DNA of 64,000 nucleotides from Kingella potus (GTDB taxonomy: Bacteria > Pseudomonadota > Gammaproteobacteria > Burkholderiales > Neisseriaceae), in the NCBI RefSeq assembly GCF_900451175.1, contig NZ_UGJJ01000002.1, forward strand, positions 248,001 to 312,000, in the 5' to 3' direction. The notes beneath the pieces are model-generated. The model made no database searches and was not told where the DNA came from. It saw only the letters and a program-made list of their open reading frames with translations. Position numbers and translations under genes: made by a program. This document shows, piece by piece, positions 1-10,548 of this stretch (position 1 is the first letter of the stretch; each line of letters starts with the position of its first letter).

Positions 1-144
1 CACGCTCAGGCCGCACAAGCCGCCTGTTTTTATGTGATGCCGCTCCAAAATGCGGAGCGTGGACGACGGTTTGTCCGCTGCCGTAACGGGCGCGGCGGCT
101 GTGATTGCGGCAATGCAGGTTGCAAGCAAAATGTGTTTTTTCAT
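1..144 (-). CDS. Secreted hypothetical protein, 3' end outside the window
   Basis: Only the first 48 codons are visible; the gene runs off the left edge. The N-terminus MKKHILLATCIAAITAAA is a typical Sec signal peptide with two lysines, a hydrophobic core and a likely cleavage after TAA near residue 23. An AAAGG Shine-Dalgarno lies just upstream of the ATG. The mature start (DKPSSTLRILERHHIKTGG) does not identify a family to me. It is probably periplasmic or exported; its function is unknown. The next gene is divergent, so the interval 145-408 should hold promoters, but I see no clear motif there. Confidence 0.6.
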   Translation of the reverse strand, partial: MKKHILLATCIAAITAAAPVTAADKPSSTLRILERHHIKTGGLCGLSV

Positions 145-408
145 GGCAAAGTCCTTTCTGCAAAATGAGGTTGGGACAACATCGGGCAGCTTGAAAAAAG
201 CCCGGGGCGATTGTATGCACGGCGGCGGAAAAGGGCAATCGCCGATTTTCGCGCAGGTCTCGGGCGGAAAATGGAAAAGCGGGTTTTCCCCGCATTCCGG
301 CTTGCGCTTCCATCGCTTTGCCGCACCGCCGCACGCCTGCCGCGCCGTATCCACGGCGGCGGTTTTGCGGTATATTCCGTGCCGGTTTTTTTGATTGGGA
401 AGCGAAAA

Positions 409-810
409 ATGTTCAAACGTCCTGAGGAATTTATTGTTGCGGTGCTGGCTGCTTTGTGGGTGGCGGCCACTTATTTTGCCGCCGCCAAGTTCGGTGCGCC
501 GACGCACACCGCGCTGCTGATCGCCACGCTGACGCTGCTGTGGGCGGTGGTGTTTTTCCTGCTGTGGCAGCGCGAACGCACGCGCCTGCTGTGGCCGCTG
601 TTTCTCGGCCTGCTGGTGGCCTGCTGGTGGCCGTTTCTCGACTGGTATGCCGTGCGCGGCATCGTGCCGCCCGAAACGGCGGGAGAAATGATCGTTATCG
701 CCAAGCCTTGGTATGCGTCGTGGACGTTTAAAACCATCCTCGCGCTGATTCCGACAGCGGCAGGCTATGCGTGGAAATTCAAAGGAATACGCCGCCGCAA
801 AACGCTCTGA
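409..810 (+). CDS. Small integral membrane protein, unknown function
   Basis: Encodes 133 residues beginning MFKRPEEFIV. The reading frame is open further upstream, but the upstream part is Arg-rich and unlike a protein start, so the ATG at 409 directly before the hydrophobic region is preferred. About four membrane segments are visible: near residues 8-25, 32-50, 57-75 and a weaker one near 105-122, followed by a basic tail (KFKGIRRRKTL). That tail predicts a cytoplasmic C-terminus. I do not recognise a domain. It ends just before a DUS hairpin terminator and is probably a single-gene unit. Confidence 0.6.
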   Translation: MFKRPEEFIVAVLAALWVAATYFAAAKFGAPTHTALLIATLTLLWAVVFFLLWQRERTRLLWPLFLGLLVACWWPFLDWYAVRGIVPPETAGEMIVIAKPWYASWTFKTILALIPTAAGYAWKFKGIRRRKTL

Positions 811-828
811 TTCCGGCAAGTGCCAAAA

Positions 829-858
829 GGCCGTCTGAAAACAGGTTTTCAGACGGCC
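829..858. terminator. DUS-pair hairpin terminator
   Basis: Inverted pair of uptake sequences: GGCCGTCTGAAAAC, a short loop, then the reverse complement, followed by TT. It lies 18 bases after the membrane-protein stop and 20 bases before the convergent PEBP stop, so it can serve both strands. Confidence 0.7.
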
Positions 859-877
859 TTTGCGTGTTCAGACGGCC

Positions 878-1375
878 TCACACATCATAAGTACCCATCA
901 CCGACGCACTGCCCAGCGCATGACCCTGCATCGCAAAGTGCAAATCGTTGAAACGGAAGCCCTGCGGCAGATTGAGCTTGGTATCGAGCGCATAGACAAT
1001 CAGCTCGTAGCGGTGGCGGCAGTTGGGCGGTGCCATACCGCCGTAGCTTGAGGCTTCTTCAATGCTCAATTTGCCCAGCACGCTCGCCCAACTGTTCGCG
1101 CCCTGCACATAATCCGTGGCGGCGATGCTGTCGTTTTCCGCCACCGAAGTGCGCGTCAAATCCGCAATCAGCCAATGAATCCACACAAAACCGCTGGCCG
1201 TAACCGCGTCTTTGTCTTCCAACACCACGGCAAACGACTGCGTACCTTCCGGTGCGCCGCTGATTTCAAAGGGAATAGAATAAGTCGGCATGCCGTTTTC
1301 ACTAAACTGGCTGCCGCGTTTGCCGTATCGGTCGGCAAATTCGCCGTTGATGATGGCGGAGGTGGTAACTTGCAT
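878..1375 (-). CDS. YbhB/YbcL-type phosphatidylethanolamine-binding-like protein (PEBP)
   Basis: Encodes 165 residues covering the whole PEBP / Raf-kinase-inhibitor-like fold. Visible family motifs are DKDAVTASGF..HW (residues 55-68), YGGMAPPNCRHRY (111-123, the conserved PP...HRY ligand-pocket strand) and GHALG (151-155). There is no signal peptide, so it is cytoplasmic. Bacterial YbhB proteins are widespread, and their physiological ligand is not settled. A GGAG motif precedes the ATG. DUS hairpins isolate the gene on both sides, so it is probably monocistronic. Confidence 0.9.
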   Translation of the reverse strand: MQVTTSAIINGEFADRYGKRGSQFSENGMPTYSIPFEISGAPEGTQSFAVVLEDKDAVTASGFVWIHWLIADLTRTSVAENDSIAATDYVQGANSWASVLGKLSIEEASSYGGMAPPNCRHRYELIVYALDTKLNLPQGFRFNDLHFAMQGHALGSASVMGTYDV

Positions 1376-1423
1376 GGGGTTCTCCTGTTTCAGGGTTGGG
1401 GAATGGGGATTTTAACGGAAAAA

Positions 1424-1461
1424 GGCCGTCTGAAAACCCGGTTTCCCATTTTCAGACGGCC
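1424..1461 (-). terminator. DUS-pair terminator of the methyltransferase/HNH unit
   Basis: GGCCGTCTGAAAA and its reverse complement flank a short spacer, 7 bases downstream of the DUF262-HNH stop. It separates the defence gene pair from the PEBP gene. Confidence 0.65.
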
Positions 1462-1467
1462 TTTTAC

Positions 1468-2553
1468 TTATTTGTCGGATTTTTTGCGGTTGCAGTTTCT
1501 GCACAGCATCTGCCCGTTGTCTTCGCTGGTTTTGCCGCCCTCGCGCCACGGTATGATGTGGTCGCCTTCCATTTGGCCGATTTCGAATTTTTCTTTGCAA
1601 TGCGGACAGATGCCGTTTTGTTTTTCGTACATTTTGCGCTTCATGCCGTCTGAAAAAGTACGCAGGTTGAGGTGTTTTTCATCGCGGGTCAGCACATAGG
1701 GATAGATGCCTTTTTTGTTGCCGACTTCATCGTCCAGCATCAGGTTTTTGATTTCGGCTTCCAATTTATCGGCATCCAATACTTCGTCTTCAAAGAGGTT
1801 GTGCAGCCTGCCCCATTCCACGCCTTTCATTTCTTTTTTGCGCTTTACGCGGAACACGGCTTCCGTCCAAGTCATTACCTTTTGGAAATACTGCCACAGC
1901 GCCAGTGCATTCGGGTCGTTTTGGTGCTGTGCCATATAGCTTTCAATCTGCCCGTTGGAAATCCAGTTTAAGGCTTTTTCCAAAAACTCCTGCCGTATCG
2001 GGCTGCCTGAAACATAATCCTGCCCGATTTGGTATGCCACACAGCCGTTTTTGCTGAAATAGCGTTTGGCATCGGCCAGCCACGGGCCGTGGTATACAGC
2101 GTTACGCAACTCCTGCGCGGTGAGTTTTTCGCCCGCAATATTGATGGTTTCAAACCATTTCAGTTTTTCGCTGTCCGTGCCTTCGCAGATATAAACCATC
2201 AGCTCGTAATCCAGAATCTGCTGCTGTTCGTCGCCTTGCAGATTGTGGAAATAGCGCATCAGATAGGCAAAATCGCCGTTAATGTATTGGCACAGCGACA
2301 AGGTGCGCTGCTGCCCGTCGATGACTTCAAACGTGCCGTCTGCACGCTTTGCCCAATACATCACATTGAGCGGAAAACCCTGCCGCACCGTTTCGATGAC
2401 CGCATCGCGCTGTTTGTCTTTATAGACAAATTCGCGCTGGTAGGGCGGGCGCACGTCCAGCAGGCCGCCGTAAGCACGCACGCCGTTTTCGGCATCATCT
2501 TGGTAGTCTTGGAATAATTCGCGTACGGTGATTTGTTTCAGTTCGATTTCCAT
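1468..2553 (-). CDS. DUF262 (GmrS/ParB-fold) NTPase-HNH nuclease, putative restriction partner
   Basis: Encodes 361 residues. The N-terminal half carries DUF262 hallmarks: PPYQREFVY (37-45) and DGQQRTLSL (79-87), the ParB/Srx-like nucleotide-binding motif seen in GmrS/BrxU-type restriction proteins. The C-terminus is an HNH nuclease with zinc ligands CPHC (316-319) and CRNC (351-354), DH at 331-332 and N346. Only two bases separate it from the stop of the upstream adenine methyltransferase, so the two are co-transcribed. The gene contains an exact meningococcal-dialect uptake 12-mer, ATGCCGTCTGAA (1643-1654). Function as the cutting arm is inferred from domains and pairing. Modification-dependent and methylation-blocked cutting are both possible. 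Confidence 0.85.
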   Translation of the reverse strand: MEIELKQITVRELFQDYQDDAENGVRAYGGLLDVRPPYQREFVYKDKQRDAVIETVRQGFPLNVMYWAKRADGTFEVIDGQQRTLSLCQYINGDFAYLMRYFHNLQGDEQQQILDYELMVYICEGTDSEKLKWFETINIAGEKLTAQELRNAVYHGPWLADAKRYFSKNGCVAYQIGQDYVSGSPIRQEFLEKALNWISNGQIESYMAQHQNDPNALALWQYFQKVMTWTEAVFRVKRKKEMKGVEWGRLHNLFEDEVLDADKLEAEIKNLMLDDEVGNKKGIYPYVLTRDEKHLNLRTFSDGMKRKMYEKQNGICPHCKEKFEIGQMEGDHIIPWREGGKTSEDNGQMLCRNCNRKKSDK

Positions 2554-2555
2554 GT

Positions 2556-3557
2556 TTACTTCCGCTTGATAAATATACGTTTATAAACTTTTTTTCCGTT
2601 GATTTTTGCACTGTCTTCTTTGAATGTTGTTAGCCTAATAGCTTCAACTTCCGGTACGTCATCGCCTCCTCTATCCGTTGTGCCAATAATCTCAAACTGC
2701 TCTGGATTATGCTTATCCAAAAAGGTAATCGGCACACCCATGACTCCGTCAAAATCGCAGGGAATTTCCGCCACTTTACCCACTTCGATGGCATCGTAAT
2801 TGTCGTAATGCGGATATTCTTCGGGCGTGTAGCGTTTGTATAAAACCAGCTCTTCATGGCGTTTGTCGTGGTCGAGATTGGTGAACCAGTGGACATTACG
2901 AAATTTGACTAACTGTGTTTCTGGGTTATAAACACCTTTTGCGAATCTCTCATGGTTAGTATCTGCTATTTTGAAGTAAGCATTTCCACCGGAAAAACCA
3001 TTCCCAAGCCATAATTGGTTGTTTTTAATTAGAGGAAAAATTTCCTTATAAGTAATGGCATTAACGTTACCAATAATCAAAAACTTCTTCCCGTATTCCA
3101 CAAGCTGCGCCACATATTCGCGAAACAGCGAAAACGGCGGATTGGTTACGACAATATCGGCTTGTTTCAGCAACCCGATACATTCATCGCTGCGGAAATC
3201 GCCATCGCTTTTGAGCGGTTTGACGGCAATTTCTTCGGGATTGGGCAGATTATCACCGTTTTTGTCGCCCTCATATTCCAGCCATACTGCCGCTTCACTG
3301 TCGTTTTGGCTGAATAAGTCGGTGCGTTGGCTTTTGTAGCAGGTGGCAATCAGCCTTTTTAAGCCGAGATGGGCGAAATTGTGGGAAAAATAATGGAAGA
3401 AATTGCTGATGCGCGGGTCATCGCAATTGCAATAGACGGTTTTGTTTTTGAAATGGTGTTTGTAATGCCGCAGTTCTTTTTCAATATCAGACAGTTCGGT
3501 GTAGAACTCGTCGTTTTTGGCGCGGTTGGCGGCGTGCAGAGATTTGTTGCCCGACAT
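2556..3557 (-). CDS. EcoRI-type adenine-specific DNA methyltransferase
   Basis: Encodes 333 residues matching the M.EcoRI-like family. It has KNDEFYT near residue 14, CDDP (45-48), the catalytic motif NPPF (139-142, target adenine N6 methylation) and a downstream GNVNAITYKEIFP segment typical of the group. The start is firm: AGGAGG lies six bases before the ATG. Base composition is lower in GC than the flanking housekeeping genes. It is followed immediately by the DUF262-HNH gene. The 5' side holds a tetranucleotide repeat tract in a short leader ORF, suggesting phase-variable expression. Target sequence cannot be read from the protein; GAATTC is only the family prototype. Confidence 0.88.
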   Translation of the reverse strand: MSGNKSLHAANRAKNDEFYTELSDIEKELRHYKHHFKNKTVYCNCDDPRISNFFHYFSHNFAHLGLKRLIATCYKSQRTDLFSQNDSEAAVWLEYEGDKNGDNLPNPEEIAVKPLKSDGDFRSDECIGLLKQADIVVTNPPFSLFREYVAQLVEYGKKFLIIGNVNAITYKEIFPLIKNNQLWLGNGFSGGNAYFKIADTNHERFAKGVYNPETQLVKFRNVHWFTNLDHDKRHEELVLYKRYTPEEYPHYDNYDAIEVGKVAEIPCDFDGVMGVPITFLDKHNPEQFEIIGTTDRGGDDVPEVEAIRLTTFKEDSAKINGKKVYKRIFIKRK

Positions 3558-3610
3558 ATCAAGCCTCCTCCAAAACGGCAGAAGTGCTTGATAAGGTATT
3601 GATATTTAAG

Positions 3611-3691
<81 letters not shown>

Positions 3692-3727
3692 GCTGTCTGC
3701 TCCTAACTTGTTGTTGTCTTTAAATTT

Positions 3728-3757
3728 AGGCCGTCTGAAACCGTTTTCAGACGGCCT
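3728..3757. repeat. DUS inverted pair upstream of the leader
   Basis: AGGCCGTCTGAAAC paired with its reverse complement. On the minus strand it lies before the leader ORF, so it would insulate the methyltransferase unit from transcription arriving from the NotI-like genes. Confidence 0.6.
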
Positions 3758-3897
3758 GCTTCTTTCTGTTTCTGCCGAAAGCTGCCTGAAAACGGGATTT
3801 ACCCGCATTCAAGCTGCTTTTGGTTGTCGGATACAAGTATCCGACCTACGGCTGGCTAAAAAAAATTGAGAGTTTCCTGTAATCCCAAAGTTTCGTC

Positions 3898-3917
3898 ATT
3901 CCCGCGCAGGCGGGAAT
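3898..3917. repeat. dRS3 element, copy 1
   Basis: Exact match to the dRS3 consensus ATTCCC-N8-GGGAAT with the inner eight bases GCGCAGGC. Flanking bases (CGTC before, CTTGG after) are shared in inverted orientation with copy 2. dRS3 sites are known insertion targets for filamentous prophages in meningococci. Confidence 0.85.
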
Positions 3918-3974
3918 CTTGGTAGAATTTTAGCCGTTCTTCATTTTCTCAAATATTGCCGAATATCAGCCAAG

Positions 3975-3994
3975 ATTCCCGCCTGCGCGGGAAT
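3975..3994. repeat. dRS3 element, copy 2 (inverted)
   Basis: ATTCCC-N8-GGGAAT with the inner eight bases GCCTGCGC, the reverse complement of copy 1. Including flanks, the two copies form about 29-bp arms of an inverted repeat around a 57-bp spacer. Confidence 0.85.
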
Positions 3995-4158
3995 GACGGC
4001 AGTAGGTTTGCGGGCATGGCGACGGGTTTTCAGATGGCCTTTAGCGTAATTTCCAAGCGAACCCTGTAGGTCGGATTCTCGAAACCGACATTGCTTGGTT
4101 TCAGACAGCCTTTGGATGCGTCGGTACAAGTATCCGACCTACGGCTTGCTTGCTCAAA

Positions 4159-5070
4159 TTATTTTTTACCAAGCGCATGCAGTATGGCAGTTTTATAAAT
4201 GTTTTCGTCAGGTAATTCTACGTTATTAAATGCTTCCTGCACCCTATATACAGTTGTTGTTAATGAATCCACCTCTTCTAATGCGGTAGGTAAACCGTCT
4301 CTCAAAACAGGATTTGATGGGAAATCGTGTGCAATAAAAGTAATTGCAGCAGGTTGTAGTGTAAACCGTAGTAATTTTGAAGCTCCGCCTAATCTATCTG
4401 CTATACGGTTAAAAACAGGCTGGGGACAGACAAAAAATAATCCGCTTTTACATAGTTCTTCCCTTTGGAGAACCTGCCCTTTATAGATAAGCTGTGGAAG
4501 TATTCGTTTGGATACGTTTTCCCAGTTTAAGCCTACGGTTGTTTTCTCCAAAATGCGTCCGTTTTTAAGGGCGGAAAATCCATTTCTATAATTTCCTGTG
4601 GTATCGATAGTCTGTACCTCAACCGCAGTAAATTCAATAAGGTGTCCTTCTTCATCAAGAAATGCAAGAACCCAATCAACGAAATAACCGCCTTTCCCTA
4701 ATTTTTGAGGCAACCTTAACTCACCTCCCCATTTTTTACCAAAGACCGCAACACACTTTTTCCTGCTATCCCGCGCAAAAGTAATTGCATCTTTTCCTGC
4801 AATAAAAGGAAGATTAGGTAGGAACACTTTATCTGAAATATTTCTCAAAATTTGATAGTCATCTGCATAAAGTCTTATTGGGCAACAGATAACTGCTTTT
4901 TCTGATGTTGCTTGCCGGATAGAACAAACTCCTGAAACCGTTCCATCATTGAATGTTTTTTCACAACGTTCCAAAACAAACGGGCATTCCTCATTTTTGA
5001 CGGCATTTAAGGCGGCTTCGGATTTGTCTCCAACACGATAGCCGAAAAATTCAAAAATATATCCAGCCAT
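4159..5070 (-). CDS. NotI-family type II restriction endonuclease
   Basis: Encodes 303 residues. The N-terminal part carries cysteines at 29, 36, 49 and 62/63 in the contexts ECPF, ERCEK, GVCSI and VICCP, matching the Cys4 iron-binding fold described for NotI/EagI-type enzymes. A PD-(D/E)XK-like centre is visible as VDW (Asp132) and AVEVQ (Glu151, Gln153). The ATG abuts the TAA of the upstream C5 methyltransferase (TAAATG), giving a tight methylase-then-nuclease operon. Codon use is AT-rich relative to flanks, suggesting acquisition. NotI family membership is assigned from these motifs; the recognition sequence is unknown, though GC-rich sites are usual in the family. Confidence 0.75.
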   Translation of the reverse strand: MAGYIFEFFGYRVGDKSEAALNAVKNEECPFVLERCEKTFNDGTVSGVCSIRQATSEKAVICCPIRLYADDYQILRNISDKVFLPNLPFIAGKDAITFARDSRKKCVAVFGKKWGGELRLPQKLGKGGYFVDWVLAFLDEEGHLIEFTAVEVQTIDTTGNYRNGFSALKNGRILEKTTVGLNWENVSKRILPQLIYKGQVLQREELCKSGLFFVCPQPVFNRIADRLGGASKLLRFTLQPAAITFIAHDFPSNPVLRDGLPTALEEVDSLTTTVYRVQEAFNNVELPDENIYKTAILHALGKK

Positions 5071-6276
5071 TTACAAACCCGCTGCTTTTTTCTCATGTTG
5101 GCCGTCTGAAACCAAAAGTTTGACAAGAGAATAACCTATTGCCGCAGCTAAAAAAGGGGGAACTGCATTACCCACTTGTTCGTATTGTTCGGCTTTTGAA
5201 CCCGTAAAAATAAAATGATCAGGGAATGTTTGTATGCGGGCAGCTTCTCGAACACTGAAAACCCTGTCTTGATCATAATGAAAATAAGCCCCCCAATGCG
5301 GATCACATTTTGTCAAAATAGTCGATGCAAGGCCGTCAGGACTGACTCTTCCATAGCGTTTGGTGTGGTCAGATTTTCTTGCACGCTGCATTCCTCTTGG
5401 CAGTAAATCGGTAGGAATATTTGTCCAGTTTCCACCTGCTGGAATATATGTCAGACGTTCCAAATTAATTTTGGACAACCGTGGTGCTTCATGATTAAAA
5501 ACACCTGATGAAAATTCACGCATAAATGATTGGAATTGGTTTCTAGGCTTGGTTCGGTATTCTTTGCATTCATTGCCTGTTTCCCCGTTTTCCAAGGCGG
5601 GCAAATCAGATAGTGCGTCTTTTACTGAGATATGCTGTTGCAAATTATTTTTTTTTGGAAATCCGATAATATTCCTACCATTAAAATGAGAAGTAAAATT
5701 TACACGCAGGGGGGCGTCATATTCAGGCTGCGGGAAGGCCGTCTGAATATCTTCCCAATTTTTCATTCCTATAATAATTGTTCGCCAGCGGGTTTGCGGC
5801 ACACCATAGTGCGGGGCATACAGGATTCGTACGTCCGCATAATATCCGTGATTATTCAACTCATACAAAATAGCTTGCAATGTCATTCCATTTTCAAAAG
5901 ATACCAGACCTGGGACATTTTCAATTAAAACCGCTTTGGGTTGGAATTCATCCACAAAACGGATAAATTCACGAAACAGATGATTACGATCATCATCCGT
6001 TGTCCGTATGGGAGCATTAATTGAGAACCCTTGGCAGGGCGGGCCGCCTGCTATCAAATCCAGTTCTCCTTGTTGCAAACCTAGATTTGAACGGATTTCG
6101 AAAGCATCAACTGTACGTATATCACGCTGATCTACTATGGTATTCGGGTGGTTTAATGCGTAGGTTTCTGAATACGTTTTCATAATTTCATTCGCGTATA
6201 AAGAATGAAATCCTGCCTGCCTCAAGCCTTCCGACAAACCGCCGGCTCCCGAGAATAAATCAATCATTTTCAACAT
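5071..6276 (-). CDS. DNA (cytosine-5-)-methyltransferase
   Basis: Encodes 401 residues from MLKMIDLF. The frame continues 11 codons upstream, but AAAGGTG lies ideally before the chosen ATG and motif I starts at once. C5 methyltransferase motifs are in order: FSGAGG (motif I, 8-13), GGPPCQGFS (motif IV, 77-85, nucleophile Cys81), ENVPG (motif VI, 119-123) and a C-terminal QVGNAVPP (motif X). It should protect the site cut by the co-transcribed NotI-like nuclease. A DUS lies inside the gene near 5735, so the gene itself can be taken up by transformation. Confidence 0.92.
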   Translation of the reverse strand: MLKMIDLFSGAGGLSEGLRQAGFHSLYANEIMKTYSETYALNHPNTIVDQRDIRTVDAFEIRSNLGLQQGELDLIAGGPPCQGFSINAPIRTTDDDRNHLFREFIRFVDEFQPKAVLIENVPGLVSFENGMTLQAILYELNNHGYYADVRILYAPHYGVPQTRWRTIIIGMKNWEDIQTAFPQPEYDAPLRVNFTSHFNGRNIIGFPKKNNLQQHISVKDALSDLPALENGETGNECKEYRTKPRNQFQSFMREFSSGVFNHEAPRLSKINLERLTYIPAGGNWTNIPTDLLPRGMQRARKSDHTKRYGRVSPDGLASTILTKCDPHWGAYFHYDQDRVFSVREAARIQTFPDHFIFTGSKAEQYEQVGNAVPPFLAAAIGYSLVKLLVSDGQHEKKAAGL

Positions 6277-6349
6277 AAATACACCTTTCAACCATTTAAA
6301 ACAGCCCAAACCCCCTAATTTATTTCAGGCTGCCTTTGTCAAACCCAAA

Positions 6350-9244
<2,895 letters not shown>

Positions 9245-9271
9245 GGTGGTTTTCTGCTATCGGTTAAACGG

Positions 9272-9311
9272 TTTCAGACGGCCTGCAACATCTTGTGCAG
9301 GCCGTCTGAAA
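9272..9311. repeat. DUS inverted pair between divergent alaS and rlmJ
   Basis: TTTCAGACGGCCTGCA, an eight-base loop and its reverse complement. Both flanking genes point away from it, so it cannot be a terminator for either. It sits in the shared 5' region of alaS and rlmJ. Confidence 0.7.
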
Positions 9312-9434
9312 ATTGAATAAAAAATCCTGCGTATCTTACCGCAGATTTGCCCCCGCGCCTACTCGCCCCAGCCCCTACCGCACAAGCCGCACTTGGCTTA
9401 AAATCGCCTTTTCACAGATGCAGACGGCCGTTTT

Positions 9435-10289
9435 ATGCTCAGCTACCGCCACGCCTTCCACGCCGGCAACCACGCCGACATACTCAAACACTTCATACTC
9501 TTCCTCACCCTCGAATATTTCAACCGCAAAGACAAACCCTATTGGTATATCGACACCCACAGCGGTGCCGGCCTTTACGACTTAAACAGCGGCCACGCAC
9601 AGAAAGTGGGCGAACACCGCCACGGCATCGGACGGCTGCTTGCGGCGGCAGAACGCAGCACCCTGCCCGAACCGCTGGCACGGTTTGCAGGCCGTCTGAA
9701 AACCATTCTGCCCCAACCCGGCCTTTATTGCGGTTCGCCGTGGCTGGCACAGGCGCAAACGCGCGGATGCGACAAACTGCGGCTGTTCGAGCTGCATCCT
9801 GCCGATTTTGCCCTGCTGGAAAACAATATGCGCGAAGCAGGACTCAAACGGCGCGGCATCCTCAGCCGCGAAGACGGCTTCAAAGGCCTGATTTCCCTGC
9901 TGCCGCCGCCGACCCGCCGCGCCGTAATCCTAATCGACCCGCCCTATGAAGAAAAACAAGACTACGCCCGCGTGGCGCAGACGCTGAAAGACGCGCAAAA
10001 ACGTTTCGCGCAAGGCTGCTGCCTGATTTGGTATCCCTGCCTGAGCCGCGAAGAAAGCCGCGCACTGCCCGAACAACTGAAAAAACTCGCGCCCGAAAAC
10101 CACCTGTGCGCCGAGCTGCACACCGGCACACCCCGGGCCGACGGCTTCGGCATGCACGGCAGCGGCATCTTCGCCGCCAACCCGCCCTACCTGCTGGCCG
10201 AACAGCTCGCACAAAGCCTGCCCGCGCTCACAGAAATCCTCGCGCAGGACGGCGGTGCGCGGTTTGTACTCGAACATCAAGCCTCATAA
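9435..10289 (+). CDS. rlmJ: 23S rRNA (adenine(2030)-N6)-methyltransferase RlmJ
   Basis: Encodes 284 residues, the normal length for RlmJ/YhiR. The N-terminal MLSYRHAFHAGNHADILKH is diagnostic of the family. A SAM-site DTHSGAG lies at 40-46 and the catalytic DPPY at 168-171. It methylates A2030 of 23S rRNA before or during large-subunit assembly. A DUS is present within the coding sequence near residue 86. It ends before a GC-rich hairpin with a T-rich tail. Confidence 0.93.
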   Translation: MLSYRHAFHAGNHADILKHFILFLTLEYFNRKDKPYWYIDTHSGAGLYDLNSGHAQKVGEHRHGIGRLLAAAERSTLPEPLARFAGRLKTILPQPGLYCGSPWLAQAQTRGCDKLRLFELHPADFALLENNMREAGLKRRGILSREDGFKGLISLLPPPTRRAVILIDPPYEEKQDYARVAQTLKDAQKRFAQGCCLIWYPCLSREESRALPEQLKKLAPENHLCAELHTGTPRADGFGMHGSGIFAANPPYLLAEQLAQSLPALTEILAQDGGARFVLEHQAS

Positions 10290-10336
10290 GCAAAGCCGGC
10301 GGTTCGGGATTGGCAGTATGGAAAACAAGACACATA

Positions 10337-10374
10337 AAAGCCCCTTTCACTCGGCACTAAGTTAAAGGGGCTTT
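10337..10374 (+). terminator. Rho-independent terminator of rlmJ
   Basis: AAAGCCCCTTT and AAAGGGGCTTT form an 11-bp stem followed by CCTTTT, 48 bases after the rlmJ stop. Unlike most terminators in this window it is not DUS-derived. Confidence 0.75.
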
Positions 10375-10414
10375 CCTTTTGCAAGATACGCCCCTTACAT
10401 GGGGCGCAATATAT

Positions 10415-10469
10415 GAGGCCGTCTGAAAACAGATTCCGCCCGTGCGGGGCTGCGTTTTCAGACGGCCTC
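10415..10469. terminator. DUS-pair hairpin between convergent rlmJ and tatD-family gene
   Basis: GAGGCCGTCTGAAAAC and its reverse complement separated by about 23 bases. It is placed between two convergent genes and can stop transcription from either side. Confidence 0.55.
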
Positions 10470-10548
10470 ATGTCATTGGCGGTGCCCACGCGGCCGACAC
10501 AACGGACTCCACCCGCATTCGGCCGGTATTTCCCGTAAGCAGGCACAG

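Larger units (their letters stand above)
3826..4146. repeat. Neisserial mosaic intergenic array (NIME-like)
   Basis: No gene is seen between 3760 and 4158. The interval contains two dRS3 elements, a 21-bp direct repeat at 3833-3853 and 4126-4146 beginning ACAAGTATCCGACC, a GTCGGATAC/GTATCCGAC hairpin at 3826-3845, a related GTAGGTCGGATTCTCG block at 4066-4090, and degenerate uptake sequences near 4030 and 4100. These components resemble the RS/dRS3 mosaic arrays of meningococcal genomes. Confidence 0.7.
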
